Under the pieces are notes generated by a model that saw nothing but the letters and a program-made list of their open reading frames with translations, did not search any database and was not told the DNA's origin. Below, in pieces: positions 1 to 13,976 of a stretch of DNA of 64,000 nt. Source of the stretch: Gonapodya prolifera JEL478 (Eukaryota; Monoblepharomycota; Monoblepharidomycetes; Monoblepharidales; Gonapodyaceae); NCBI GenBank assembly GCA_001574975.1, contig KQ965790.1:128313-192312 (forward strand). The letters run 5' to 3'. The first letter of the stretch is position 1. Every line of letters starts with the position of its first letter. Position numbers and translations under genes: made by a program.

Positions 1-1147
<1,147 letters not shown>

Positions 1148-1329
1148 ACCACCCAGAGCGAGTGCATTATCTTGTCACATATTACTCATTTCTGTACCAT
1201 GCAAATAAATTCATGTATAGCCTAGAATAATGAGCACCTTGGCAGGTGTTGGTGGGGGCGCTTTCGTGAAACGTAATAATGCATATCCCAAAACGGTGTC
1301 GTCACAAGAAATGACATAGTAATATATCA

Positions 1330-2748
1330 CTACTCAGACCAGTCGATCCAGCGCGTGTTACCCGCCTTGTTCGAGAACGGGAACTTGAAAACGCGGTCCA
1401 CACTTTTGTATGGTGCGTACTCCTTCTCAGTAAGCACTTTCGTGACATTCTGGGCCCATGCGGCTTCGTCGGCTCCTGGGCCGTACGATCCGTACACAGC
1501 CATAAACGTTAGGTTGTTGATGCGCGGATCACTGTCCTGCCATTTAATGTACCCCGACACGGTGTCGTCGAAGAATGTGTTCGCGAAAATGGATTTATGT
1601 TGCGCGTTCTATGTGAAGTATGTGCCCAGTCAGTGATTGGAACCAGGGCGTTCAAACATAAGTGCTACCCACCCATGGTCGCCCCAGAGGACATTTCCCC
1701 TTGATATCGAGTGTCGCGTTCGCTTTCCGGACTTCCGAGTCAACGATGTAAACGCCATACATGTTGGTGAAGGTCGTGTTGGTGCCCTTCCAAGCAGTGA
1801 TGCCCCCTCCGCATCCGCGAAGAGAAAGAAGACTCGATTGGATCCAGAGGGTACCGAACCCGTATAAGAAGTCAGTTTGACCTGCAATAATGCTGTCGTA
1901 GATGTACGTGTTTCCAATCTTTCCAATGTAGACCTACGGCGAGGCAACATAAGTTAATGGTGCGGGGTAGCCGAAACCTATGACTTGCATCTCACAGTGT
2001 CTTGGTAGCTGTAGAAGCCGCAATGATAGAAACTAGCGTTTGCGTAGCTCACGCTGAGAGCAAGAGATGGACCGGCAGTGAAAGGACTGCGGGTGGGTCG
2101 AGTGGTGTTCAGCCATATGCCAGCGGTATGCAATGACTGCAACATACCGGTAGAAGTTCTCAAAATCAACTGCAGAATGCGAAAGTTGGGTGAGTATTTT
2201 GTCCAAAAAGCGGTGCATCTGTTCTGATACCAACTGTTGTACGCCCGGAAATCCTCGTTCCCCATCGGGGTTCCGTCCGGAACTGCGAAGCCTGTGGGCC
2301 CCTTCCCAGTCAAGGATGCGTTCAAGGTTGGCGCGACGGTTAAAACCGACGTGTAAGCATTGTCGAAGGTGCTGTTGGTGATTCCGGCTGTCGCATTGTT
2401 CCAATACACCTTCACCAAGTTGCGGCATGACGATTGCGGAGACAGTGTTTGCCCAAGAAGCGTTATGGGTGCACGGCGAGTTACGTTAACTTGTTCGGTG
2501 TAGATACCGGGGAGAACCAGAATGGTTGCCGGAGTAGTGAGGTTTGCAATCGAAGCGACAGCCGCTTGGATTGACGAGAAAACATTCTTGCCGGTGGCGT
2601 TAGACTGTGACACCACTAAGGTCCCTGGGGGACACCCCTCCAAAGGGTCGAGTGTGGGAGATTGGCACCGCACACGGTTGTAGGAGTGCCCGAGTGTCGC
2701 GATTGGGAGCGCTAGCAGCAGCGCGAGAAGGATCGGAAATTTCGGCAT
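1330..2748 (-). CDS. secreted pectinesterase (CE8)
   Basis: Pectin methylesterase that removes methyl groups from homogalacturonan of plant or algal walls. Exons on the minus strand: 2748-2235, 2169-2148, 2086-1996, 1933-1673, 1608-1330; they total 1167 nt (388 aa), as expected for fungal CE8 enzymes. Starts with a hydrophobic signal peptide (LLALLLALPIATLGHS) and has no other membrane segment. The CE8 active-site blocks are all present in order: GPSLALSVSYANASF, YSYQDTV with Gln/Asp, GQTDFLYG with the catalytic Asp, and LGRPW with the substrate Arg and Trp. The second exon is only 22 nt. Expected to be extracellular and to support saprotrophy on pectin. Divergently transcribed from TFIIB. 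Very sure of family, fairly sure of splicing. Confidence 0.93.
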
Positions 2749-3338
2749 GATTGTATCCCGGTGGCAGACTCATGGTCCTTTATGTCCGTCCGAGACCTTT
2801 GTCTCCTACCTGATGAAGCATCAAAAAATGCCCGACTGCCTGCCAAGGCGATTTTCGCAACAGCCCGTCCGCTCCTCTCCCAAGAAGTTTCGCAAATGTG
2901 TATCGTAAATCAAAAAATATGTCTCGCGGTGCGCGTAGCATATGATCGTGGGAGCAACACAAGCAGGTTCCGAATTGTGCACGCGAGGTCAAACCCATCT
3001 TCCGTCAATCGGACAAGAGCCCAAGTGTAGGATTGGCGCTTCCAACCGCTTTCAAGCTCGGATTGGACTTTGATCGATCCGATCCCAGTGACAAGATGTG
3101 TGCTGTCATAATGGCAGTTCTGACGGATTATCTAATTGAACACGCCCTTGAATGGTCTAAGTTGTAGCTTACTGGTATCATTATTCTCTTGTGATTTCGC
3201 TTCTGTGTGATTTTGAAAAGGGCCGAGAACAACCAGATTCACAATTGCGAAACTAGGAATTTCTAAAATTAGTATAGCTTAAAGCATTTATAGCTTTAGT
3301 ACACTCGCCCACAATCATTCACCAGTTCTCCAAACGCC
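2749..3338. promoter_or_regulatory. divergent intergenic region between pectinesterase and TFIIB
   Basis: About 590 bp separate two start codons pointing away from each other, so both promoters must lie here. The half next to TFIIB (about 3120-3330) is AT-rich with several TATAA/TTATA-like stretches, for example near 3276 and 3290. No specific operator can be assigned by eye. Confidence 0.45.
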
Positions 3339-4745
3339 ATGTTCGCACTATCTGCATCAGACCGCTTCTTGCAAGAACAGATGAAGGCTATGAATGAGAC
3401 GGTGGCTCTTCAGGATACCGTTGAAGAGCACAGCGACGATGTCGAGGAGGCGAGGGTGAGATTTGGTGACCTACAAGTTCGGTTCCAATGCAAGTACTGC
3501 AAGGACCCAGTTCCGAACATTGTTGAAGATTTGAAGGGAGGAATGCTCTGCTGTGGGCGGTGTGGTGAGTGTCACAGGAAGCGGAGAACGTGCTGGCGCA
3601 TTTGCATGGTTTGATTGGCGTATCAAGGGTACGTGTACGTCACGAGGCTACTCGACAGCGGAGCAGAGTGGCGCAACTTTGCTGATGAAGGACAGGACAA
3701 GTCTCGTGTCGGTGAGTGCCTTGCATCCGCCCTTGACTGTTCTGCTCCAAAGCGAAGCTGGGCACAGGAGGTCCAAGCAATCACCTTTCCGGCCCCAATC
3801 ACTTGGACGCTACGAGCATTGGCACGTTGTGTAGTGACAAAGGCCTCGTGAAGGCGCAGAGAACCCTCGAGACCCATGTATCAGACAAAGACGCTCTTCG
3901 CGACATCGATACGATTTGCGGGCGGATGGGACTTCCACAGTATGTCGCAGACCACGCAAAGCGTGTTTATGCACAAGCGACAGACATGAAAATTCGGGGA
4001 AAGGTATCATCTCATCGTTTCGCTTCACCACAATTCTTTACACCTCAATCTAGACTGTGGAGGCCAAAATTGGAGCGTGCTTATATCTTGCATGTGGTGC
4101 TGCTAAGCTCAAAAGACCGTTCGAAGCACTCGCTCCTGTAGTTGGAGCAGATATTAAGTCAATTGCGAGGGTGAGTTGTTCGGAACTTGCGAACATCAAT
4201 AACATCGCTCACGGGAGCACAGGTGTGTCGGGCCATTATGAAGAAAACTGCTCCCCAAACGAATGTGAACGTGCGCACACACCTTCAAGATGGTACAGAG
4301 CTGAGGAACCAAATCGAGGCCGTTGTAAATCAGCTCGCGCTTCCCTACAAAATTGCAAAAGCTGCATCGGATCTAGCGATTGAAGTCAAGAAAAGCGAGA
4401 TCCTGACTGGGCGTCACATCAAAACGATTATTGCAGCCTGTGTGTTCACAGTTTGCAGCGAATCGACCATCTCAGCATTCAGGAAAGGTGCACGTGAGAT
4501 TGCTCAAGTAGGTCACCATTTCCGTTTTGCGCATTGGTCTCTAGCATTGGAGGCGATCTGGGGCTCGCGAGTCAATTTTTGTTCCTCTGTTGGAGAATGG
4601 AAGCTGATGTTTACGTTCGCCTTTCCCACCCCTTGTGGTGAAGCTGTGCGGATGCGTCGAGAGTACCATCCACAGTGCGCACAAGATTATTCGCGAGAAC
4701 CGCGAAAGCGCTAAGCGAGCGGCGGGGTTGGACGGGGTGATGTGA
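3339..4745 (+). CDS. SUA7: transcription initiation factor IIB (TFIIB)
   Basis: General RNA polymerase II initiation factor that bridges TBP at the promoter to the polymerase. The N-terminal zinc ribbon is readable across the first intron (C-x2-C in FQCKYCKDP, then CCGRCG), followed by the B-reader-like LLDSGAEWRNFADEGQDKSRVG. Two cyclin-like repeats follow: DIDTICGRMGLPQYVADHAKRVY with TVEAKIGACLYLACG, and LRNQIEAVVNQLALPYKIAKAA with HIKTIIAACVFTVCSE. It ends in a helix-rich segment with stop TGA at 4743-4745. Introns: 3565-3627, 3712-3767, 4004-4053, one beginning near 4171 and one ending near 4640. The start ATG at 3339 is the first in frame. A non-conserved acidic stretch precedes the ribbon. 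Confidence 0.93.
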
Positions 4746-4980
4746 CATTTGGCGAAGTTGAAGGATTATTGGAAGAAGATACACAAATTTCCTTGTATTA
4801 ATCTGCATAATCAATAAGATGTTCTTTGAAATTACTGTAATGTAACAGCTTGTGAAGAAGAAGTTCAACGAATGCAGTGCTTCAGTCCAGTTTCATCACA
4901 CGAGGGAAATTCCGCGTCCGGTAACCCCATTCAATTGCGCGACAGACTGGGACACAGCGGTCTGGGTACCGACTAAAGCG

Positions 4981-7900
4981 ATGATCTGGCCTGTCATTTT
5001 GGCGATTGTCTTCGTCGCGCTGGTGACTGTCTGCATCTTGTGGTACTTGGGCGACAATGTTTCCGCAGCCCGTGATGCCGAAGGCATTCGTGGACCAGTT
5101 CAGTCTGAAGGAAAGGTGCGCTGGTATGCGCAACTCACAGCCTTCCTTGGATGGTTCTTCCCCTTCTGCGTTCCCCTGTTGCTACCGATCGATTTAGCCT
5201 CTGTAAGCTCTTTCAATGGTTTATTGCACGGAACCCCCAAGATAAAGATGCATATTTTCTTCAGGCTCTCTATCGACTGAGGTGCGCTGATGAAATTGGC
5301 AACTCAACCAACGTTGCGGTGTCGGCGATGCCACAAGCGTTGGACTTTCGAACGTTCAACTCTTCTGACCCCATCATCCCTGATCCAGCATGGTGTCAAG
5401 AGAGGATGCCAATTGCATTCGTAAGCTCGGAGTTCATGTATATCTTCTGGGAGCTTAATTATTGGACATCATTTTTCCTGACATGGTATGTGAAGCAGAC
5501 ATTTGATGTTCATATTCTCCAACGACGTCTACGTAAAAAGGGTAGTCATCCCAATAATGCAAGGATACCGCCGCTCTGGAAAGTTCTCTGCATTGGACAA
5601 ACTAAAGGAAGCTGTGTGGTCCAACATTGTGTATCTCTTGGCTGTTGGAGTTGTCGGAGCGGGCTTTATCATTTACATAGCTGTCGCAAATGGACTTGAT
5701 TTGTGAGTGTGTGCGCGATCCATTTGCTCACCAAACCAACCTCCTTCTATTGCAAATAGTAAAACACTGACTTCCCTCCTGATTGCTGCGTCTAACGCTT
5801 ATGGTCTCACACATATTGCTCTCTTCTTGGGACACGGACTCGTTTCGTTTCCCTCTTCCCTGTTCAGGTCTGCTTCACATCGCTACTCCCTCAGAACCCT
5901 CGAGGGAAAAGCCCCCAAGAATAAGGAAAAGGCCGTGGATGCGGAAAGCGATTATCTTGAGGTCGTTCGAGACATTGCTGGGGTGTGGCAGAGATTGGGT
6001 GGTGGTGGCAGTCGATCACAAGGAAGGAAGGTTGTACGCTCCCGCGGGAGAGCTCAGGAGCAGCCGGAAACGAGTGAAGAAGATACGGAGAGACTTCGAA
6101 AGCGAGCAGAGAGACTCGTAGAGAAGGTACTTCTATCACCGGCTTTCAATTGCATGGAACGATACATGAATATCTTTTCAGTGTCCGCTGGCTCTTTCAC
6201 CTCACCACGTTGGTGCTCACGACGACTCAGATTCCACGGTACCATCAGTTATAACTGAAGCCTACCTCGAATCTCTTCACGTGCGACTAAAAACGGCAAT
6301 AGTGAACAAAGACCGAAGTGACGCACAGTGGGAGCGGCTTCTCCGACAGGCGTGGTTCTTGCAGGACATTGTTGAAACAGAAGACGGGGGCGAGAGGTGG
6401 GTGTCGGATTTGTGTTTTCTAAAAATCGTATCCAAAGGCTATCAAATACATAGGAAACTGTTTTCGCCCCTCTACCCTCCACCTCCTTCTCTCCACCCTG
6501 GCACGCGCGATGCGATCTTGCGCCTGAGGTGGTATTGGTTCGTGATCGTCTACCCTTCCGTGAAACGCTTCTTTGGTGTTGTGTTTGCTCTCTTCTCAGT
6601 CTGCATTGTTTGGAGCGAAGTGACTTTTCAATTTGGTGCTAAAGTGGGAAGGACCCTCACACTTTTCGGTCTATTCGTTGAAAATGACGATTTAGGGTAT
6701 GGTGTGTTGGAGGTTAGTGTAACCGGCGCGTTTCTTTTACTCCACAGACTGAAAGTTCCTTCTGCTGATGGTAAGATGGTCTCATTTGTCACTATGCTTT
6801 ACTTGTGTGTTTGTGCATACTCTTCACTGATGAAGATGAGGGTGTTCAGCATGTATGTGCTGGTGCCGGACCATCACACGGACGAAGGAAGCATGCTGTT
6901 CTTTGCAGCGTACTTTTGGTGAGTGAGCTATTGAATTGTAATTGTGGCTTCAATCTTTGATGCTTTGGCCACTCGCGACAAGTCGTCTGAACTTCCCTCT
7001 CTGCTACAACTTCCTTAATCTGCTAACAACAGCGGATAGCGCGAACACACCAGCGACGGCTACGACATTCGTCCGGGTGATCGGAAAGATTGACTTGGTT
7101 CCCCTCCTCGGTGGCGAGTTCAATCTCTACTTCCCGTTGGTCATTGTTGTCATCTGTGCTGTGGTCTTCTTTAACGTTCACGGACGCCTTCTAAGGATGT
7201 GTGGAGGCTTCGGCGATATGTTTTTTGATGACGATGAACCAGCGGAAGACATCATAATGGAAGGAAGGCAGTTGATTGAACAGGCGAGGGCCATGGAGGA
7301 AAGGCGATTGGGTCGTGGGAATGGAGGGGGGACAAGAGATGCAGGGGCAGGTACCAGGAACGGCCGATATGGAGGCGTATCTGCAACAGATCGGCGCAGA
7401 AGAATTACAAGTGATAATGAGACAACGGGCACCAGTGCTGATGTGCGACCAAACCAGGAAGACATCGAGGTGAGTTAATTGAAACGCCATCACAGTTCTA
7501 TAGTATTTGAATCTTGACCAATTTCAATACAGACATCCGTTCCTTCCCTCACTTCGCGCCTTGTCAAACCTTTCTTGAAGAATGGAAACAAGGACCCCAT
7601 CACCCAGACGAACTTTTTACCGCCATCTCGAATGTCACAACCAAGCACCAGTCGCTCTTCGGTTCCAAGTAGGCAGTCGCAAGCTCGGCAGTCGGGTGAC
7701 TCGGATGTAGGGGATTCTGAGCGACGCGAACTCTTAGGTCCAGCGAGACCTGATTCTCGAACGAGTCAGAAACTTGGAGGTGGGCCGAGTGGGCTCGGAA
7801 TCGGACAGATGTTTGGTGGGCGAAGTAGGGGAATCACGGGAGAGGGTGGTGGTATGAGTGGGCCGGAGCGAGAATCCGATTTTGCTGGCGGGGGTTACAG

Positions 7901-8159
7901 CATGGACAGCGGGCAATCTGAGGGAGGATTTTCGAGTGCCATTAAAGGTTTCCTGGGGAAGTGGAATGGCACAGCGCCGAAGAGTGGCGGGTATACAAGT
8001 TTGGGAGGTGGAGCAGGTGGAGGAGGAAGTGCCCAGGCGGCAGTTTCTCCTGCAGCGCGACAGTTGTCACCGTCGCCGCGAAAGACCACTCCAACATTTG
8101 CGAGAGCTGGTGGAGCACCGAAGAAAACAATCCCCACAGGCCTGTTTGATGACATTTAA
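4981..8159 (+). CDS. LMBR1-domain multi-pass membrane protein (LMBD2-like)
   Basis: Member of the LMBR1/LMBD family of polytopic membrane proteins; the fungal members are of uncertain function. The start at 4981 opens directly into a first transmembrane helix (MIWPVILAIVFVALVTVCI) followed by family-typical WYAQLTAFLGWFFPFCVPLLLPID. Later exons give EFMYIFWELNYWTSFFLTW, VLPIMQGYRRSGKFS-like segments, AASNAYGLTHIALFLGHGLVSFP and further helices to about 7200. The last roughly 330 codons are soluble, rich in Ser, Gly, Pro and Arg and presumably a disordered cytoplasmic tail. Introns of 50-110 bp interrupt the gene about eight times; not all were placed exactly. It ends 14 bp before the convergent F-box gene stop. 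Confidence 0.85.
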
Positions 8160-8172
8160 GACTCTGATATAT

Positions 8173-9782
8173 TTAATCTTCGGCATGTTTGTAGTTAGAA
8201 TGATTTGAGCCGAACCTCGCTCGTAATTGGCATGCATCACCAGTATTCAGAACACTGTCTTCGTCATAACTGAAAATTTTTAGTTTCGGATGGTTGACAA
8301 TGTCAGACACATGACCCAATAGCGATAACCCTCGGCACTGAACATGCAGTTCTCTTAGGTTTCGCAGCCGACGGGCAACTGTTCCGACACAATCACCCAA
8401 GGAAACCTTTGTGCCATTCACATTCAAAAACTCAAGTTTTTCGCAGTGGGCCGCAACAGAGTCCACTGAACAGTTTGCGAAACCCACAGCACCTTCGACG
8501 TCTAAAGAAATAAGATTCTGAAGATAGGGGAGAAAGTCCGCGTACTGCATATGCTGCAGGTTCACATCGTTGCGAAGACACAACTCCTGCAACCGGGGAA
8601 GTCGACACAACATCCCCACTAGGTGCTGCACTTGTGTCAAGGTTTCCAAGCGTATGTCCAGTCGCAACTCCCTCAGCCCGGGACACGTGGTTGCGATTGC
8701 GTTGAAGAGACTCCCTGAAATGGTATCGTCTGTTATAACTACCATGACAAGGGAGAGTTCCCTCATTGCAGACCAATTCAAGATCGTCGAGTGCCAAAAT
8801 TCTGGGTTCTGAAGGGTAAATCCTTCGATCGCCAAGAATTCCAGTCGCGGGAATAGCTGGATTGCTTCCAAGAGCGATTGCTCCTCCAATGCGAGGTGAA
8901 ATCCATTGGCCGTATCGGGATCTTCAGTTCCTTCGAGCCCTTCCACCAGGAGTTCAGACGCATTCTCGACGAGGGGAGACCCGATCAAAGTGTGCAAAGC
9001 GCGGGCTGGCAGATTTGTAAGGTTCAAAGCTAATCTTCTGATTGTGGAGCGGTCACGGAGAGCGAACACTGGGTGTTTAAACGCCGCGGCAACGTTGAAT
9101 GTTTCGAGACGTACACGCTGCTCTGAAGGAAGCTCGCATACGGAGAGGTTGGTGAATTGAGACAAAAGGAGGCGCGCTAGGGACCACTGCTCGAACGACA
9201 TGTCGTCGACGAAATACAATGATCGCACAGTGTGGGGGTTGCCCCAAAGCTCCCACACGGACTCTACATCCGCGCAGAGTCCCAAAAGGCGGGAAAAACT
9301 GAGTGTAATTTCAGTCACTGCAAGATTGTTGGGTAGAGAATGTGGGGATTGCTTGTGGATTTTATGAAAACACATCCTCTCAGCGAGTTCGCTGAAACAG
9401 ACAAGGGACATTGCTGACCAGAGCACTTTACGTGCCTCTGCGGACCAAGACCGACTATCAGACATGAAAATGCTTGTCAGCTTGGTGAAATCGCGTGATT
9501 TCAAGGTCATTTGGGCATCACGAACCACACATGCGAAGCTGCTTTCAAGTCCTTGTTCGCATTCACGTAACGAAGGATGTGAAGAATAACCTCCGCAGGC
9601 AGCTGTCGCGCTTTACAACGCTCCAACCGGTGGAGATGTTCCCGGCAATCCGAAATGAGCGATCGTAGTTGCTCGGTGCGATGTTCGAGGGGGATCGATA
9701 GTGAGGCAGTCAGCGTTCGCCGAACGAAATCCGGGTTGATGTCTGTCGCTGATGAACGTTCACACATGGCTCTTTGAAACAC
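8173..9782 (-). CDS. F-box / leucine-rich protein, apparent frameshift near 9525
   Basis: Putative substrate receptor of an SCF ubiquitin ligase. The 5' part (9782-9510) encodes a coiled N-terminus and an F-box-like helix set (ARQLPAEVILHILRYVNANK then DLKAASHV). The 3' part (about 9528-8173, 450 codons) is an irregular leucine-rich solenoid, with strings such as LRELRLDIRLETL, LPRLQELCLRNDVNL, LISLDVEGAVGF and CEKLEFLNVNGT. The two parts are in different frames and no intron of usual size fits: the only candidate would be about 28 bp and would delete the F-box end. One missing base around 9520-9530 would join them directly. It may be an assembly error or an early pseudogene. Substrate unknown. 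Confidence 0.72.
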
Positions 9783-10250
9783 CTTGCAGTCAAATAAGTT
9801 CTCGCAAACGGGTAGGTTGGGCCGCAGTCAATACGGTTGAAATTCTGCCGGACATCCAATCATGTTTATTCGACCACGCTTGAAGAACTAGTTTGATAAG
9901 CTAGTAGTTTATCCTTCTTCTGCTGTTTTCATTCTCGGACATAATCATATTGACGGGTGTAGACCGGCAACAGTTGACACACGTGTAGTGAAGTACAAAT
10001 AGACAAGGCAAGAAGTGGGCACAGGCTGGCCTGGTACAACCTGGCGCTCTGACCCCATCGTCATCTCTGTACCAACTAATACTATTGCTGATTTTATCCT
10101 CCCCGCCGACATCCTCCCACCCAGGGCAGTAACGGTTCCCTACCCATGTTCGCAACCTTACCCAGACAGGGAAATGGAGACGAAAACCAAGAGTCAAGTG
10201 CGCGCGTAAAGGCCACACACCACTGTTTTAAGGGCCAGTTCAGTAAAGGA
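9783..10250. other. intergenic spacer, no gene recognised
   Basis: About 470 bp upstream of the F-box gene. Only short unrelated open frames are present on both strands, and no RNA gene could be recognised. CpG frequency is still normal to about 10210 and then falls. Confidence 0.5.
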
Positions 10251-10915
10251 TTCTCAAAGAGATGGTGTTGTAAAAGAAGAAGAAAGAAAAGTGTTGAAAG
10301 CTGCACATAACCAAAGATTAGGTCCGCCGCATGTAATAAAAAAATCCTTATCACTCACACCAATGAACAACTAGCAACGAGGTTGTTTGAAGGGTTGGGG
10401 CCTGATGATGGTATTGGTAGCGTTCATTAGAAGAAAAGGAACAGAATGTTACAGGTGGCATTGACATCTCTTTTGCAAATGCAGTCGCAATGCAAGCAAG
10501 ATCTGTGAAAGAAGGTGATGGGATGAGGTGAAGCAGTAACTCAATGGTGTCACAGAAGAACCCACCAAATTGCTGTACACTCTGCTTTGTTCCACTCTCC
10601 TTTGGAAACGCATGGTGGCATTGCAAGCCAATATTGCTTGTCTGGAACTTGTTGACAAGGACAACTGTAATGTCAGCATTAACAAACGCCCTACAAATAA
10701 GCTTGTTAGGGCTTGTTCAGTGTCTGCAGCTGGATTGGTTGAACTTGGCCGATCCCCATGCAATGATGCATTCTGATGGCTTGTGCTTACTGACAAACTT
10801 CTGGAACAGTGCAGATAGGGCAGCCTGCTGGCCCTGCTTCAATGCAAATCAAGGCCTGTGTTGAAAAGCGTAATCAGAGGATGGTTGGCAAACCTGCCTT
10901 TTAGAGAATATATGC

Positions 10916-13900
10916 TTACATCTTCCATCTCTTTTGCTTGTAAAACTTGAGAATGGTTAGCAGGTGGCAGAGGAAGAATGCAGCATGCTCTTCAAGGACA
11001 TGAAGATCTATAGTTTTTGTGGTGGGCATCCCACAGTTGATGAGGGTAATCTTTGGGTCCTGCGCCATTAGCTTTTCACAGGTTTTCCTGCAGAGAAGAG
11101 TTATTCAGATATGAAGCATCCCAAAAGGTGATTTTCTAAACACTCACTGAGCTGAGTTGAACTTAGCCCAATGATAGTACTCATTCATGGAGAGACTGCA
11201 ATTAACATTGTTGAGCCAGTATTTGAAGTCACTGTGGCAAAGAAAAGGTCAGGGAGGTATGATTGTGGAGGGTACTTGCTACACAACCTAGGTGAGCTGC
11301 ACAAGCCTGTAAACTGCAGGAACTTGTATGTGTGATCAAATATACATAACAAGTTGTAATGTGCATGGAACTCACCTGCAGGAACGTGATGCCAAGCTTA
11401 GGGCACGTCCTGCAGGTGTGCACATCTAAACCCGCGGCCACAGTAGTGGCACAGCAGCTAATACCCAACACTCATACTACTCTATATATTCCACATTTGT
11501 GAATGTCAATGTGACAGTACTGCCACCATCATATGGGTTGTTGTTCTGTCATCCCAGGGTCATTGGAGCCAACCAGCTTTCCTTTCAGCTTCTGGAGCCA
11601 CATGTCCATTGTGAGAGGCTCACTGGGAGGCTCCTTCTTGTGCATGTTCAGTCACGTATATATGCTGTCAGTCAAAGCACTGAGGGATGAGAATCGTAAA
11701 TGTGATGCTGAGGAAAGTTTGTATGATGGAGGAAAAAAATTTCCTTACCTCATGGCAAACTATGTCTGGATGTTTCAAACTCACCAAAGCACATAACTGT
11801 TCCCCATAATGCAACAGCAGCCTGCAGATGTAATGAGGGTAATGGAGGGAGAGGGAAGGTTCGGATATGCTGCTGTTCCACTAACGGCTCATTCTGGTGG
11901 TTCCATAGAGTTTGGGACAAACAAATAATCTCATGTAGCCCTTGCAGTGAGAACAGGAAGAGCCAAGATTGTCCATGGGCATGCGGGCAGAGTGAAAAGT
12001 TGCAGAAGATGCCTCCAATATTGTGGTTCCTGTCAAGCTTGTTCTTGATGTGGAGAAGTAATGGGAGCCACAACTGCCATTGTATGCAAACACTTGCAGC
12101 ATGGAGATTCTACTTGCCATAGAGCCAAAGAGCATAGATGAGGACATTGTTAATGCCCACAAACACGTGCTAGTAGAGGGATTGGTATCTGTGAGCTTGA
12201 AATTGCATGGTGTTGGCAAAATAGTCAAGGACAGTTTTGTTGAGGCTGAATGATTTGCCTGCATTGATTTGGGGGTTGAGTGCAGTCCAATGTCAGCATG
12301 CCATTAAGCATTCAAATTGACAGCAAAGGACACTTATGGTAGTAGAGGAGACCCCAAAGGTGACCTGCAAGCCAAATTGCCAATTGTTGGTGCCATTGCC
12401 CTCTGTTTATTGCTGCAAGAACCTTCCAAACCTTGAGTCACAGATCCTGCTTAGTTTGATGGTCTAAGTTGACTGTGACCATAACTTGACTGTTGACCAT
12501 TAATTGGTCAAGTGCACCAGCAATAATTTTTGATGAGATCACACCAGGGTAGCAAGGAGAGAATAAGCAGGAAAAACTTACACTGAGGTCTTGCATACTG
12601 CATACCATTGGGGCAGCAAGTACAATAATGACAGAGGACATAATCTGTCATAGGGGACAATTTGAGGTGTGTTTGGGGCAGCAGGGTGCTGTTGTGAGAC
12701 AGCAAGACTACAATGGTGGAGGCATTTGCCATCAAGCTGTGGAAAGATGCAACAAAGTTAAACAAGTCTCAGAAACTGAAATGCTCAGTATAATCACCTC
12801 ACAACCAGTTTCATACACTGTTGGGACTCTGTCCAGGTAGGTAAATGGTAGTTGCATTCCCCACCCAAGCTCATACGTGATCCAAGGGGTATATGCAGAG
12901 AACCTTGATTTCCAATTAGTGGGGGTAGTGGTGGAATACTGGTGCTGGTGGAAGATGGACAGGAGGTGGTGGGAGAGCAGAGCAGCGAGAGGTGCTGATG
13001 CTGGTGCTGCTGGAATAGGGGGTGCAAGTTGCATCTGGACTGTGATTTGCCAGCAGTGGCCATGCCAAGCAGCAAGGTCAGCTTGTTAGTCAATGTGTGA
13101 TAGCTCCCGCAGAATGTGTGCACTGTACATGTTGTACAAGAGGGAGGATTTGGCACACAACTGCACGATCTATGAGGCAATACGTCAGTAAATATACTAA
13201 ACAAAAACATGATTGATACACTCATGCAGAAACTGACAGCTCCTTTTATCAAATGCAGAGTGACCAGCCCAACCACATGTGGGGGTCTTTGAGGCATCAC
13301 AGCTTTGCCCAAAGACTTGATGTCTTGGAGGGAGGTGGGTTTGAGGAGATGAAGGGAAACAAGATTTGGAGGTGGTAGGCATGGACAAATGGGGTAACAA
13401 TGTGTAGTACCAATGCCAGTTGGATGTGGAGGAGTGCAGTGGTGTAATTGGTGAGACAGCAGATGGAATGGAACTGAATGTGGACTTGAATAGCAACAAC
13501 ATTGGTTTTGCCCCCATCAATGATCACAATGCAGGTGATGACTACAATGACAGTGATGGCCATGACAACAGTAATGGTCACAACAAGGGAGATGGCCACA
13601 ACAGCAACAATGAAGAGGAGGGCCACAAGGGCCATGAGGACCATGGGAACCACATGATACACAAAGACACGGTCACTGGGAACAAGGGGTTGATGCAGCA
13701 CAGCCACAGATCACCTGCTAAGTCAAAGTGGGTTTGGCAAAAGACAGAACTCAGTCAACTGGAACTAAGTGAAAGAGGGAATCCTCTTCTGCAATGCAAA
13801 CATACCATTGTGCTAGTTTAGAACCATGTGTTGTTGTTGATATGGTTTTCTAACCACTCATTCTCCACTTGCTTCTTCAGCTCTGCAATAGGATTCAAAG

Positions 13901-13976
13901 ACCTTGCATGCAACTGTCGATGCCTCTGTTGGAGCCTTTTGCCAGTGCGGGAGCTATGAGGTTTGGAAGGAACCAT
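10916..13976 (-). pseudogene. decayed multi-exon gene of unknown family inside the CpG-poor island
   Basis: Several minus-strand stretches look clearly coding but do not form one clean gene. A possible start at 13976 gives a basic N-terminus (MVPSKPHSSRTGKRLQQRHR). Segment 13169-12798 is followed by a 61-bp intron and segment 12736-12582. Segment 12268-11785 includes HIKNKLDRNHNIGGIFCNF. Segment 11231-11148 joins 11087-10916 across a 60-bp intron and ends FYKQKRWKM-stop. In-frame stops interrupt the coding stretches: TAA at 13085-13087, TAG at 12170-12172 and TAG at 12110-12112. Splicing between 13830 and 13170 is unresolved. The protein resembles no family I can name; a transposase or other element-encoded protein is possible but unproven. 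Confidence 0.5.

Noticed and set aside
10916-13169. Reassigned UAA/UAG = glutamine genetic code
   Set aside because: All three internal stops sit where Gln could fit, but flanking genes end normally at TAA or TAG (WDR5, NmrA, MCM9, membrane protein) and have no internal stops, so decay of one gene is simpler.
13420-13821. Plus-strand 133-codon frame rich in Asp, Asn, His and Gly
   Set aside because: Low-complexity composition mirrors a hydrophobic run on the other strand; no start context, no domain, and it overlaps the decayed minus-strand gene.
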